NCBI GenBank assembly: GCA_015057405.1
Contig: SVEK01000017.1
Coordinates: forward strand, 1-60,974
DNA: 60,974 nucleotides
Source: Lachnospiraceae bacterium
GTDB lineage: Bacteria > Bacillota > Clostridia > Lachnospirales > Lachnospiraceae
Direction of reading: 5' to 3'
In this document: in pieces, positions 1-9,127 of the stretch
Layout: each line of letters begins with the position of its first letter
Position numbering within the stretch: the stretch's first letter is position 1
Position numbers and translations under genes: made by a program
Notes under the pieces: generated by a model
What the model was told of the DNA's origin: nothing
What the model saw: the letters and a program-made list of their open reading frames with translations, nothing else
The model's database searches: none

Positions 1-3000
1 ACAAGAGCATCATCCCACATTTTCTGAACGCTGGTCCAGTCTTCAAGAATCTCTGACATTCTTTTATGCTCAAGAGAACCCGAACCAAGTCCGGCAAATG
101 CTTTTTTTATATTGTTAACCAGGTTATCGATTACGTTCTTTATTTTGTCGATAAGTCCCGGATTCTCGTCAGCAAGACGGATTATCGCTTTACTATCACG
201 AAGCATCATCTCACAGGCATTGGCCGTAACTTCATCAAGTGCCTCTTCCCTTGTCATATTGTGATTATTTGACTTAGCTTTCCTTATCTCTTCACCAATC
301 ATTACTTCCAGGCTTTCATCGCTCTCAAACTGATTTATGATATAATCCTGAAGTTCTCTATACTTTTTGGGTGACCACTCTTTAATTGAATGGGTAATCT
401 CATGTGATGCAGTTCTAAGCATGGCCATCTCTCCCACATCACCGGAGTTAACATCAATGTATATTGTATCAGTTTCAGAGTTATACCATCCGTTAGGAGC
501 TGTCACACGTCCGTTAACGGCTTCTGACCGGTACAATGCAAAGTCAAACCCTGTAGCCCTTGCTATTGTTCTTAGCGCACGTACAGAATTTTTCTGTCGA
601 ATCTCCATCTTATCAAAGTTAACAGGCGCGGTTATCCCTGCTGCCATCTCTGACTGATTGATGTATCTTACTACACCTTTCCCCTTATTCCTTCTTACCG
701 GCACATTTGCTTCCATTGATTCATACATGTCATCACGCGCCTTGACACCTTCATTATAGGCATATTGCGCCTGGGTATTCGTAAGCGCATTATTATAAAC
801 GCTTGTCCTGTTAATTGCTTCAAGGGATTGTCCCAAACGAGCATTTTCATAATAATCAGCCATGGCATTACGATATACTTCCGGCTCAATACCTGAATCT
901 GATTCACTGTTAACAATTACTTCCTTCATTTTATCCGGAAGATTATTATATGTATCTGACAACATATCTTCTCGAACACTCTGTTCGGCGATTCTACCGG
1001 CAGATATGTCAGCATCATTAAGTACAATTTCTTCAGACATATCATTTTGTTCTACAAAACCTGTTTCAACATCCTCATATGCTTCTTTTACTACGTCAGT
1101 CAAAGTGTCCGGAAGTGTTTCGGTCATTTCTTCGTTAACCTGGTCCAGTTCTTCCTTGTTTGAAGCCTCCATCATTTTTTTACCAATCGAATCCTCTACA
1201 GCAATCCTTAATCTGCCGGCATTAATCATTGACGGATTATCCTTATATGCCTTAAGTACCTTTCCTATCTCCTCTACAGGCTCTGCATATGTCACATAAT
1301 CCTCTATGCTACCATCATCAACTATCTCTCTTCCTATCTCAGATATGGCCATGTCATTATTCGCTTTAGCTTGACTGCTGCCTACGTCAAGTACCCCTGC
1401 ACTCATTGCACCCAATATACCGGCATACAAAGCATCACTTGTAAAGAATCTCACATCATTGTTCTCTCCAAGTGTTATGTTTTGCACTACAGGGTCAATT
1501 ACTTCCTGTAAGTATTCCTCAGTAAACTCTCCGGCACCTTGCCCGGCAAAATTGACCATTGCTTTTCCTGTCACCGTCTTAACCTTATCACTAAGTTTTC
1601 CTGCTACTTTTACAAGCCCCGACTTACCGGCACCGAGCTTACTTATACCACCAAGTGCATATTGTAATCCGCCCTCAAGTATTGCTTTTGATATACCATA
1701 TACTGTAGCCTCTTTCTTGCCGTGCCCTTTTAACCATGCATCATTAAATCCTGTTGCACCTGCATTAGCTCCCATTGTGGCAGAACCAAGGATAGCACCA
1801 GCTACTCCCCCCGTTGCATATGACGCTGCTATTGACGGAAGCATATTACCAACATTATAAGTTAAATCATAGCCGACCGACATTAATGAATGATTGTCCG
1901 TTATCTGTGGCCAATCTTTAACCAGATTATTCTTAATCTTGTCCATTGCCATCTCCTGAGGGGTAGACGCAAGAGCAGAATCTCCGGTTATTGCATTCGC
2001 TATTTTTTGCGGAACCCTTACAAGAGCATTTGTTATGGCATTCCCAAACCCATATGCAGCCGCCACAAAAGGATCCGAGCCAACATTATCTGCTATTGCC
2101 TGTGCTCTTCTGTCGGTTAATGTATACTGTATGTAATCCCTGAACTTTTCTGCTTTATCAACGCCCTCTTTTCCCACAAGATATGAATATATACCTTTTT
2201 CTTCATCGGTCATGTTGGCATAATCATAATCACTTTTATTATCGAACCATCCGCCCTCCATCTGATCAAGAATACCTATATCATAATTAATAGCGTTATT
2301 ATCAGGATTGTGTTCACCTATTCTTTTATAGGCAGCATAATCACTTCTGTAAGGAATTGAAGCGTAATATTCATACTCCTCTGCTTCTTTCTTATCTTCC
2401 ATAATCTTATCCCTAAGTCTTAATAAACCACTATCTTTAAGCTCCCTGTTCTTGTCAGCATTCTTATTTCTATTAAAATAATCATACTGTGCTCCCTGGG
2501 TACTTACAGGAGTCATGTTATCGTATTTCTCCTCAATAGCACTTATTCTATTATTCACACTTTCAAGCCGGCGTCCGTAATTGTCTGAGGATATATTACC
2601 ATTCTTCTCAGCTTCATTCCTTGATGCCCTCACCTTTGACAATTCATCCCACTCTTTTTCTGCTTCACCAGCTTCATTAACATATCCCTTTATGATATCA
2701 CGCGCATATGATGGCATATGCGTACTATCTGCTTTATTTATAATACTCCGTCTTTCTTTCTTAAGTGATGCAGTTCTTGCCCTATTGGCATTGTCTATAA
2801 TCATATCACCAAAAGGGTCACCTGTTGTTGTCTGTTCTGCTAATATCCCCATCTGAGTATTATGTGCAACGCGTTTTGTAAAATCTGCAGCTTCTTTAGC
2901 AAGAGAACGTATATTGTCCTCTTTTTTTCTCTCTTCATAGTACTCCTTACGTGCTTCTGACATTAAATAATCTTCATATGGAGTTGTTTTTCCTTTATTA

Positions 3001-3077
3001 TTCGAAGAGACAGTGCGCACCGCACTGCCTCCTTTCCTTCTCTTTTCACTTTTAAGATAATCTTCATAATGGCTCAT
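1..3077 (-). CDS. Large phage virion/ejection protein with HExxH metallopeptidase domain (partial, C-terminus missing)
   Basis: This open frame runs off the left edge; at least 1025 codons are visible from an ATG at 3077 with TAGGAG upstream. The N-terminal third is charged and helical. Residues around 400-560 are rich in Gly and Ala and look membrane-active. Near residue 892 there is SHEITHS, a zincin HExxH motif at 390-404, followed about 55 residues later by the acidic stretch DEVTAN that could give the third zinc ligand. A long protein with a hydrophobic middle and a protease domain next to another low-complexity virion protein fits the ejected internal proteins of phages; the exact role is inferred. 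No stop or frameshift was seen. Confidence 0.75.
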   Translation of the reverse strand, partial: MSHYEDYLKSEKRRKGGSAVRTVSSNNKGKTTPYEDYLMSEARKEYYEERKKEDNIRSLAKEAADFTKRVAHNTQMGILAEQTTTGDPFGDMIIDNANRARTASLKKERRSIINKADSTHMPSYARDIIKGYVNEAGEAEKEWDELSKVRASRNEAEKNGNISSDNYGRRLESVNNRISAIEEKYDNMTPVSTQGAQYDYFNRNKNADKNRELKDSGLLRLRDKIMEDKKEAEEYEYYASIPYRSDYAAYKRIGEHNPDNNAINYDIGILDQMEGGWFDNKSDYDYANMTDEEKGIYSYLVGKEGVDKAEKFRDYIQYTLTDRRAQAIADNVGSDPFVAAAYGFGNAITNALVRVPQKIANAITGDSALASTPQEMAMDKIKNNLVKDWPQITDNHSLMSVGYDLTYNVGNMLPSIAASYATGGVAGAILGSATMGANAGATGFNDAWLKGHGKKEATVYGISKAILEGGLQYALGGISKLGAGKSGLVKVAGKLSDKVKTVTGKAMVNFAGQGAGEFTEEYLQEVIDPVVQNITLGENNDVRFFTSDALYAGILGAMSAGVLDVGSSQAKANNDMAISEIGREIVDDGSIEDYVTYAEPVEEIGKVLKAYKDNPSMINAGRLRIAVEDSIGKKMMEASNKEELDQVNEEMTETLPDTLTDVVKEAYEDVETGFVEQNDMSEEIVLNDADISAGRIAEQSVREDMLSDTYNNLPDKMKEVIVNSESDSGIEPEVYRNAMADYYENARLGQSLEAINRTSVYNNALTNTQAQYAYNEGVKARDDMYESMEANVPVRRNKGKGVVRYINQSEMAAGITAPVNFDKMEIRQKNSVRALRTIARATGFDFALYRSEAVNGRVTAPNGWYNSETDTIYIDVNSGDVGEMAMLRTASHEITHSIKEWSPKKYRELQDYIINQFESDESLEVMIGEEIRKAKSNNHNMTREEALDEVTANACEMMLRDSKAIIRLADENPGLIDKIKNVIDNLVNNIKKAFAGLGSGSLEHKRMSEILEDWTSVQKMWDDAL

Positions 3078-3087
3078 AATCGTTCTC

Positions 3088-4317
3088 CTATCTGTCTTCT
3101 TTAGGTACTGCTATATCCAACAAATCCACTATATAGTTGAAGTCATCCGGATATATTATTCCTTTCTTCGTTAACTCTCCGATGTATTCATATTTCTGCC
3201 GATTAGTCTCAAGTTTCTTCACTTGGGATATAACATCATTTAACTTGGATGACGATGTCTTTGTCCCGGACTTACTATTACCTTTTTTTGAAGACGAACC
3301 GGAGCTTTTTGATGAACTATTGTTTATTGTAGAACTTGTATTGTGTGAAGACGTTTTCTGAGTCTGTTTAACAGTCTCTGTCGTTTTGTCCTTTGTTGTC
3401 TGCTTATTGTTTTCTTTACTCTCTCTGTATGTATCCGTTCTGCTCGTTTCTGTACTGCTTGCAGTATCTTCAGAATCGGTTACATTACGTTTTTCAAGGT
3501 CCGTTCTATAATTAAGCATATTAAAGGCATTATTTAAGGCGTTTTGATGCTCACTACTTTCCATGTTTCTGTTCTGGTAATAATCAGCACCGTAATAATC
3601 CCTATCCGATTGTAACGCTGTTCTTCCATCCTGATATCTGCCATACTCTCTGTCTTCGGCCGCACTAAGAACATTATATGCATTCATTAAATTGTCACTT
3701 TCTCTGTCATATGCTGACATGGCAAGTTGTTGCAGTTCCGGTATTCGGTTATTAAGTTCACTCATATATCTGTCATTTGCCTGTGTTGCCGCTGATGCCG
3801 AATAAGAATTACCATATCCCCCGGTAAGTGATGCGCTTGCTGCTGCCGCATTCTGAGCTGCCTGACGCCCCTGTAATATATAATTGTCCCTGTACTGCCT
3901 ATATAATGCGTCATTATTAAAGTCATAACTAAACGGCTTACGATTCACTATACTGTCAAGCATGCTGTTTATCTTGTTGGAGTATGCAGAACTATACGGT
4001 CCATAAGCACTTAAAGCAGCCTCTGCCGCATTCTTCTTATCAAGTCCAACATTAGATGGCACAAATTTATAGTTCCCCTGCACATATTTCTGTAACGCAA
4101 TTGTTTCCGGTGACAATCCTGATACATCTGTATACGAAGTCTGATGTCCTCTGTTTACCGTATTAACTGTGCTGTTCTGAACATCCCATCCCTTATTGCT
4201 CTGTGTTGAATTATTTATTACCGTTCCCCTCTGGGTATTTGTATTTGTATTAACAGTACTTGTCGTGGAACCTCCGCTTGATGTTGTTACACTCTTTGGT
4301 TTCTTAACTTTAGCCAT
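3088..4317 (-). CDS. Putative phage internal/ejection protein, low complexity
   Basis: A 409-residue protein with a Thr/Ser/Asn-rich N-terminus (1-60), a helical core (about 80-290, with an Ala-rich AAQNAAAASASL stretch and several YxxR/DRE heptad-like segments) and a Ser/Thr/Lys-rich tail (300-375) ending in a short helical segment. The start ATG has AGGAGG nearby. It lies 10 bases upstream of the large ejection protein and downstream of the tail hub, so it belongs to the late virion operon. The composition resembles internal virion proteins released with DNA, but I do not recognise a named family. Confidence 0.6.
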   Translation of the reverse strand: MAKVKKPKSVTTSSGGSTTSTVNTNTNTQRGTVINNSTQSNKGWDVQNSTVNTVNRGHQTSYTDVSGLSPETIALQKYVQGNYKFVPSNVGLDKKNAAEAALSAYGPYSSAYSNKINSMLDSIVNRKPFSYDFNNDALYRQYRDNYILQGRQAAQNAAAASASLTGGYGNSYSASAATQANDRYMSELNNRIPELQQLAMSAYDRESDNLMNAYNVLSAAEDREYGRYQDGRTALQSDRDYYGADYYQNRNMESSEHQNALNNAFNMLNYRTDLEKRNVTDSEDTASSTETSRTDTYRESKENNKQTTKDKTTETVKQTQKTSSHNTSSTINNSSSKSSGSSSKKGNSKSGTKTSSSKLNDVISQVKKLETNRQKYEYIGELTKKGIIYPDDFNYIVDLLDIAVPKEDR

Positions 4318-4327
4318 TATTGTCCTC

Positions 4328-4591
4328 CTATCTTGTCCTTACATACGTCACTGAGTCATCATATTCCTTATCAACATCCCACGTTCCATACTTCATTCCG
4401 GCATTTGGTATAGCAACACCTTTTACACTTATTATTGCTCCTATAGGAAGACGGTTATCATCCTCTTCTTTTTTTCTAATATTATCAAATGCCTTTTCTA
4501 TCTCCATTGACATTGCAGCTGCATATTCCAACAAATAATTAAGTTGTTGTCGTATATCCGCACATTTTCTTGGTCTTTTTGATTTATACAT
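4328..4591 (-). CDS. Small phage late protein, unknown function
   Basis: Eighty-seven residues, basic N-terminus (KSKRPRKCADIRQQL), a helical segment to about residue 45 and a short beta-like C-terminal part. It shares one base with the stop of the tail-hub gene and is followed ten bases later by the ejection-type protein, so it is translated as part of the late operon. No recognised domain; a small chaperone or virion component would fit the place, but nothing in the sequence proves it. Confidence 0.6.
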   Translation of the reverse strand: MYKSKRPRKCADIRQQLNYLLEYAAAMSMEIEKAFDNIRKKEEDDNRLPIGAIISVKGVAIPNAGMKYGTWDVDKEYDDSVTYVRTR

Positions 4592-6366
4592 TACACATCA
4601 CTTCCCCATTCTATTTCACGGGCCAATGAATACACCTTACATGGCCCCACGCCCTGAAGTCTGAGCCGCGCATGGTCGCACCTTCTAATCCTTAATGGTA
4701 TCGTTACCGAACGTTTACCGGCTCCGGTTATTTCAAATATTTTTTCCCAGATTCCATCTGAATCATATTGTATGTACACTTCCAGCACGGAATCCTTTTC
4801 TACCGCCATTCTCATATTGATTTTTGATACGTATTTTTGTTCAGGATATTCCATTCCAATATCCATCGTTTCTGCTATCCATTCAATTTTGTCTTCGTAT
4901 AATTCAAAATGACGCCAGTCCGGATACCATTCACCCGGATATAACTTATCAACTACATCTCCGTAATCAATATCCATTCCTGGGTACGTCCTGTCATCCA
5001 TACATTCAGGCTGAACAAGCACTATCCCATCTTGCGTTTCATAATACAATGCACCTTCTTCGCTGGCAAAGCCCAGTATCCTTTCGTCATTTTCATGCAT
5101 CCACAACCCTAATTTGGTATCATAGACAAACACATGTGCATTTTCGTTAGAATCCTCAACACATATCATATATTTCTCTTTACACGCACCGGCTACTCCC
5201 TTATAGTATCTTACCGGCCCCAGTGCATCCGATATATCCCGCGGAATCGAACCGTCATAAATACATATTCCACTTCGAGACTTATAATACAAAAGACCAT
5301 CTAATACACATAACGTCCTGCTCGCATCCTTCATTACTGATTCACATTCAATCGTTGTCAATGTGTAATTGGCCGGTTCTGTTCCGTATATCCTGATAAT
5401 ATAATTTTCTTTGAAAAACAATACATAACCACCATATGATATGCAACCCGTGTACTCTCCCGGTGTGCCATCTGTTACCGCGTAAGAATCCGATGCAATC
5501 CCCGTATATGCTCTCCAATTTTTAGGATCCCCAAGCCTACATGCGTATATTTCATTTTTTCCACATCCCCACAACCTATTTCCATGTTCGCAAACATACA
5601 GCATGTCCGGTACAATTCGATTAAAACTCATACTTTCACTCTGGGTATATGTAGTCGCTACTCCCTGAATAATTATATATTCATCCGTAAGCCCCACTAT
5701 CTGATGGTCACCATTTATTTCTTCAAGATTACAACCGCTAATTGTTATCACGTCATCCACCGACAGATTCTGAGACACAACATTCTTTAATGTTCCTTTT
5801 TCACTAATCTCACTTATTCTCAAATATGATGTAGGAACAGAAGTCCACATGTTGTACGACGAGGACCATTGTTTTAACACGCCTCCATCAAGCCAGTAAG
5901 CACCATCAACTTTAGCTGGTTGCAAAAGAGAATAATTCAATGTTGCTCCATCAAGAGTACAAGGTTCTATACAAACCGTATCGGATGTTGCATATTTACT
6001 TTCCATGCTTTCAACAGTCTTATTTACAGTGTTGTAAATATACTTTTCCGGAAATATACATATATTTGCTCCCATAGTTACAAATGACTTCTCTCCAGGC
6101 GATAGTTCACATACCGCATGTCCATCATGATAGAACATATTATTTTCAACATATCCGAGACCGTTAAGAGCACATATTCCACCAGGATTTTCAAGCACCT
6201 TAATACGCGCTCTTTTCCCTCTTGGAGACAGCACCGGAAAATATTCAGTTGTTAGATTTTTAGTTTCGTAAAACTGTCCTTCTTCTCCCGTAAGATTATG
6301 ATTATATCCGAAAAATTTATCTATAATCTTTTGTTCCTTTGCTATATGATATAATTCCGGTAACAT
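4591..6366 (-). CDS. Phage tail hub/tail-tubular-like protein with beta-propeller repeats
   Basis: A 591-residue beta-rich protein. The segment around residues 260-285 (HGNRLWGCG..IYACRLGDP) is the type of repeat found in podovirus tail tubular B/P22 gp10-like hub proteins, where propeller blades carry NRLW..V..S.LGDP patterns. Further blade-like stretches follow to about residue 450, with a beta-sandwich C-terminus. The ATG has GGGGGAAG upstream. It comes directly after the adaptor gene, as a hub or stopper would. The assignment rests on pattern memory and position; a beta-propeller tail fibre base is an alternative. Confidence 0.6.
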   Translation of the reverse strand: MLPELYHIAKEQKIIDKFFGYNHNLTGEEGQFYETKNLTTEYFPVLSPRGKRARIKVLENPGGICALNGLGYVENNMFYHDGHAVCELSPGEKSFVTMGANICIFPEKYIYNTVNKTVESMESKYATSDTVCIEPCTLDGATLNYSLLQPAKVDGAYWLDGGVLKQWSSSYNMWTSVPTSYLRISEISEKGTLKNVVSQNLSVDDVITISGCNLEEINGDHQIVGLTDEYIIIQGVATTYTQSESMSFNRIVPDMLYVCEHGNRLWGCGKNEIYACRLGDPKNWRAYTGIASDSYAVTDGTPGEYTGCISYGGYVLFFKENYIIRIYGTEPANYTLTTIECESVMKDASRTLCVLDGLLYYKSRSGICIYDGSIPRDISDALGPVRYYKGVAGACKEKYMICVEDSNENAHVFVYDTKLGLWMHENDERILGFASEEGALYYETQDGIVLVQPECMDDRTYPGMDIDYGDVVDKLYPGEWYPDWRHFELYEDKIEWIAETMDIGMEYPEQKYVSKINMRMAVEKDSVLEVYIQYDSDGIWEKIFEITGAGKRSVTIPLRIRRCDHARLRLQGVGPCKVYSLAREIEWGSDV

Positions 6367-6378
6367 CTTCTTCCCCCA

Positions 6379-6726
6379 TTAATTCAACTGCCTGTGGCTT
6401 GAATAATAGTATCCGGCAAAGTCGCTGTATGCCTGATTAAACATAATCATCGAATTATTATATCTGTTTATCTCTGCGTTATGATAATCTATCATTGCCA
6501 TCAAATAATAGCTGTATAAAACTGCGTACCCATCCGGTACCAGCATTATTTTTTCGTAATCTTCGATACTGTACTCAGGTTCTTCACCACTATATCCTTC
6601 CCTATTTGCTATAATCTCTCTATATACCTTCTTTTCAATATCGTTAATCCATTGTATTTTTGTGTTATCGCTATATTGGTTAGGTTTTAACTCATCTACA
6701 TCACTAATAACCTGTCCTACTTTCAT
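6379..6726 (-). CDS. Phage head-tail adaptor (gp6-like connector)
   Basis: A 115-residue helical protein beginning MKVGQVISDVDELKPNQYSD. The start at 6726 is preferred because GGAGGAAAAG lies just before it; a longer frame to 6759 would include a hairpin and lacks a ribosome site. The pattern of an N-terminal motif binding the portal, an RWI-like helix (IQWINDIEKKVYREI) and Tyr-rich C-terminal helices is typical of connector proteins in Firmicutes phages. It lies between capsid-associated and tail-hub genes, the expected place for the first ring below the portal. Confidence 0.65.
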   Translation of the reverse strand: MKVGQVISDVDELKPNQYSDNTKIQWINDIEKKVYREIIANREGYSGEEPEYSIEDYEKIMLVPDGYAVLYSYYLMAMIDYHNAEINRYNNSMIMFNQAYSDFAGYYYSSHRQLN

Positions 6727-6740
6727 CTTTTCCTCCAAAA

Positions 6741-6769
6741 GAGGGCAGGAGCCCCTCACTCCTGCCCTT
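6741..6769 (-). terminator. Hairpin between two late phage genes (weak terminator or RNA-processing site)
   Basis: A perfect 10-bp inverted repeat (AGGGCAGGAG / CTCCTGCCCT) with a 7-base loop lies between the small 75-residue gene and the adaptor gene. On the transcribed strand only CTTTT follows, so partial termination or mRNA stabilisation is more likely than a full stop. Confidence 0.6.
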
Positions 6770-6786
6770 GCAAACTGCTGCCTGAT

Positions 6787-7014
6787 TTACTGGTCTGACG
6801 TGTTTTCCTCCAGTTCCATCAGCATCATCATAGTTTTATTGTCCTGGTTCATAGAATTCTGAATAATCAAATCCACTTCTTTCGGCACCTTAACCTTCAC
6901 GCCTCTTTTGATTCTGTATATTTTGCCATTAAGCCCGACAGTGATATCTTCTCCCTTGTTATTCATATCAATAGGGTAAATCTTCTCAACCACTTCTACT
7001 TTTGCATTCGCCAT
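6787..7014 (-). CDS. Small phage head-associated protein, unknown
   Basis: Seventy-five residues with a beta-rich centre (GLNGKIYRIKRGVKVKVPKEV) and a Met/Asn/Gln-rich helical tail. Good ribosome site (AAAGGAG) before ATG 7014. It follows the capsid gene, where small decoration or head-completion proteins are often found; similar short proteins of unknown role occur after capsid genes in Clostridia phages. No catalytic motif. Confidence 0.65.
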   Translation of the reverse strand: MANAKVEVVEKIYPIDMNNKGEDITVGLNGKIYRIKRGVKVKVPKEVDLIIQNSMNQDNKTMMMLMELEENTSDQ

Positions 7015-7040
7015 GTTATCTTTCTCCTTTATCCATTAAT

Positions 7041-7067
7041 AGGGATATCCCTGTTAGGAATATCCCC
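7041..7067 (-). terminator. Hairpin downstream of capsid gene
   Basis: Inverted repeat GGGATAT...ATATCCC with an 11-base loop directly after the capsid stop codon. There is no T-run on the transcribed strand, so it may protect the capsid message rather than terminate it. Confidence 0.45.
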
Positions 7068-7074
7068 GGGTTAT

Positions 7075-8115
7075 TTAGTTAGCATCTACTACTGCTGACT
7101 TTGATGTTACACTCTCAATCCTCATCATATACTGTTCGATCAATCTGAGTGCTGCAGAAGTTGCCTTCCATCCTACTGAACTTCTCTGATTAAGAGGGTC
7201 ATCGCCATAACCAAGCTGCTTAATAATATGCTTAAGTCCTCCACCTTCAATCTCTGTAACACCATACGCGTTACCACCAAGAACCAATGTTCCGAATACT
7301 GCCAGTCCATCCGGGCATGTGTCATCTTTCCAAATCTTTGCTTCAGATGTTTCAACGAATCTAATACCGGCAATTTTTCCGATTTCTCCCTCGAACAAAT
7401 TCTCGGCAGTCGTATACTTTTGCCAGTCCTGCCATCCTTCAAGTTTCATTATATCCGCCGCAACATACGGATGAACAATTGAGACATAAGATCCATCTAT
7501 CTTTGGTGCATGTGCTGTCTTGAGAGCTGCTGCCACATCAATAAGCAACTCAAGCGTTATCTTGCATGATGCATCAAGATTTTTTCTTGTCAACACAGCC
7601 GTCCCATCGCTCTTTGGTGCATAATACACGTTTGTTCCGCCGGCAAGACTCTCTCTTGTTACAGAATCAAGTGTTAACCCTGCCTGCTGTCCATTTAACT
7701 TTGTAGCTTCAACTACATTGTTATCAATCGTTGTAATCTGCAGTATATCGGTTAATCCAATCCAATCACCGTACTGATTAACTGTCGTACTCTTTTCGGT
7801 GATATTCATCTTATTTCCTTTTGGTGTAACACCTTCCTCAAGTGGCTTCATAGCCTTTGGCAAGCTGTCATATTTCCTGAAACTAATGGTTTTACCATTA
7901 TTCTTAGGAATCGGTCGCTTCACCCCGAACTGATTGTGTATTAGGTTTGGACCTGCTTCTTCAATCAATACCTTCGAATAAAACTCCTTCATTTCTACAC
8001 TCATACCTGCGTCAGTAGTTCTATTCTCGTCTATACCAGTCCCACTATCTGCTCCGTCAAATCTTTTAAGATTCAATCTTAAATCTATGCTTTTTTCCAG
8101 CTGTCTCTTCTTCAT
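7075..8115 (-). CDS. Phage major capsid protein with N-terminal Prp-type processing site
   Basis: A 346-residue protein with the length and composition of an HK97-type or N4gp56-type major capsid protein. I place the start at ATG 8115, eight bases after TAGGAGG; the longer frame to 8193 would overlap the scaffold gene. The N-terminus reads LRLNLKRFDGAD at residues 12-23, matching the LNLxxF motif cut by Prp proteases and shared with the scaffold (LNLRRFD). Neighbours are scaffold upstream and small head proteins downstream. Probably cut after RFD during head maturation by the protease at 9127; that is inference. Confidence 0.85.
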   Translation of the reverse strand: MKKRQLEKSIDLRLNLKRFDGADSGTGIDENRTTDAGMSVEMKEFYSKVLIEEAGPNLIHNQFGVKRPIPKNNGKTISFRKYDSLPKAMKPLEEGVTPKGNKMNITEKSTTVNQYGDWIGLTDILQITTIDNNVVEATKLNGQQAGLTLDSVTRESLAGGTNVYYAPKSDGTAVLTRKNLDASCKITLELLIDVAAALKTAHAPKIDGSYVSIVHPYVAADIMKLEGWQDWQKYTTAENLFEGEIGKIAGIRFVETSEAKIWKDDTCPDGLAVFGTLVLGGNAYGVTEIEGGGLKHIIKQLGYGDDPLNQRSSVGWKATSAALRLIEQYMMRIESVTSKSAVVDAN

Positions 8116-8126
8116 TACATTTCCTC

Positions 8127-9032
8127 CTACAGGGTTATCTTTTCCCCTCTTTCTACTCTTCGAATAACTTCCTTCATATCTTCTTTTGACCATTTACTTG
8201 GATCTGACTTCACAACTGTACCGGATGAACTGCCTACTCCATTCTCCTTCGGTCTTGTACCGGAACGGACTTCGTTAACCACCTTGTTTTTAACTGCATT
8301 TGCTGTTGCCTGCATAGCTCCCTGTATAATTTCATCATGATGAGCTACTTCATATGCTGTCTTTACATCAATTCCATTCTTTAACAGTCCGGAAAATCTT
8401 TCATCAGCTAACTCTGCGTGAATATCAAAGTTTGGATATATGGCCTTTACTTCTTCAGCTTCTTCCATCCAGTTCTGATATATTGCATCTGCTTCCTTCT
8501 CCCGGTTATACTGCTCAACAGAAGCCCTGAGTTGTTCATTTTCCATTTTAAGCCTCTTAATTGCTTTAAGCTGCTCAACAGATATTCCACTCTCTAATGC
8601 CTCTGCTTCATACATTGCATCATCATTCTGGACCGCGTTGATGATTCCATCAATATCTGTGGCCGAGACACCATATTTGTCCGCAAGCATATCTACTATT
8701 GGACTCACTCTCTTGTAGTTATCTTCCCTTGTTCGGTTTTCATTGAACCGTTTTCTCAGAATCTTCTGTACAGACTTATTGTAATCATCCTTATACTTGC
8801 CCTTAATAAGCTCTTCAAATGTTGGTTCTTCCGGTTCATCAGATTCATCAGATTTATCATCCACATTATCAGATTCTTTTGCAGCGTCGTCCTGCTTTCC
8901 ATACCTGACATTGTCAAGTTCACGACCGTCATTCTGGCCGGCGTCACCAGTATTGTTTTCGCCCGTCCCTTCTGAAGTCCCCTGGGTTGCCCCTTCGTCG
9001 AATCTTCTAAGGTTTAATTTCATGTTAATCAT
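8127..9032 (-). CDS. Phage capsid scaffold protein with N-terminal Prp-type processing site
   Basis: A 301-residue, very acidic protein with disordered first 80 residues (DE/S-rich), a long coiled-coil centre (about 100-220, rich in E, K, Q) and a basic Lys/Arg C-terminus (EDMKEVIRRVERGEK) that would touch the capsid shell. This is the usual plan of scaffold proteins. The start ATG 9032 has GGGGGAGA upstream. Residues 5-12 are KLNLRRFD, nearly the same as the capsid N-terminus and like the LNLQFFA motif of ribosomal protein L27 and phage 80alpha head proteins that Prp cleaves. Confidence 0.85.
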   Translation of the reverse strand: MINMKLNLRRFDEGATQGTSEGTGENNTGDAGQNDGRELDNVRYGKQDDAAKESDNVDDKSDESDEPEEPTFEELIKGKYKDDYNKSVQKILRKRFNENRTREDNYKRVSPIVDMLADKYGVSATDIDGIINAVQNDDAMYEAEALESGISVEQLKAIKRLKMENEQLRASVEQYNREKEADAIYQNWMEEAEEVKAIYPNFDIHAELADERFSGLLKNGIDVKTAYEVAHHDEIIQGAMQATANAVKNKVVNEVRSGTRPKENGVGSSSGTVVKSDPSKWSKEDMKEVIRRVERGEKITL

Positions 9033-9085
9033 AGTTGTCTCCCCCTACTCTATCGTCTTTCCGATGTGTCTAATTTGATATTAAT

Positions 9086-9127
9086 ACATTTACTCTCCAC
9101 ACATGGGTACTTTTCTACCCCAAATTT
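9086..9127 (-). promoter_or_regulatory. Copy C of the phage GGTAC-TTTT-GTACC element, upstream of scaffold
   Basis: GGGTACTTTTCTACCCC at 9105-9121 with ACATT at 9086 and AAATTTT following it. It lies about 55 bases before the scaffold start and resembles two other copies, ahead of terS and ahead of rep. On the transcribed strand it reads GGGGTAGAAAAGTACCC. Confidence 0.55.

Noticed and set aside
1459-1860. Rightward frame of 133 residues
   Set aside because: Shadow of the Gly/Ala-rich part of the large leftward ejection protein.
8116-8193. Longer N-terminus for the capsid protein
   Set aside because: It would overlap the scaffold gene; the internal ATG has a strong ribosome site and places the LNLKRFD motif near the N-terminus as in the scaffold.
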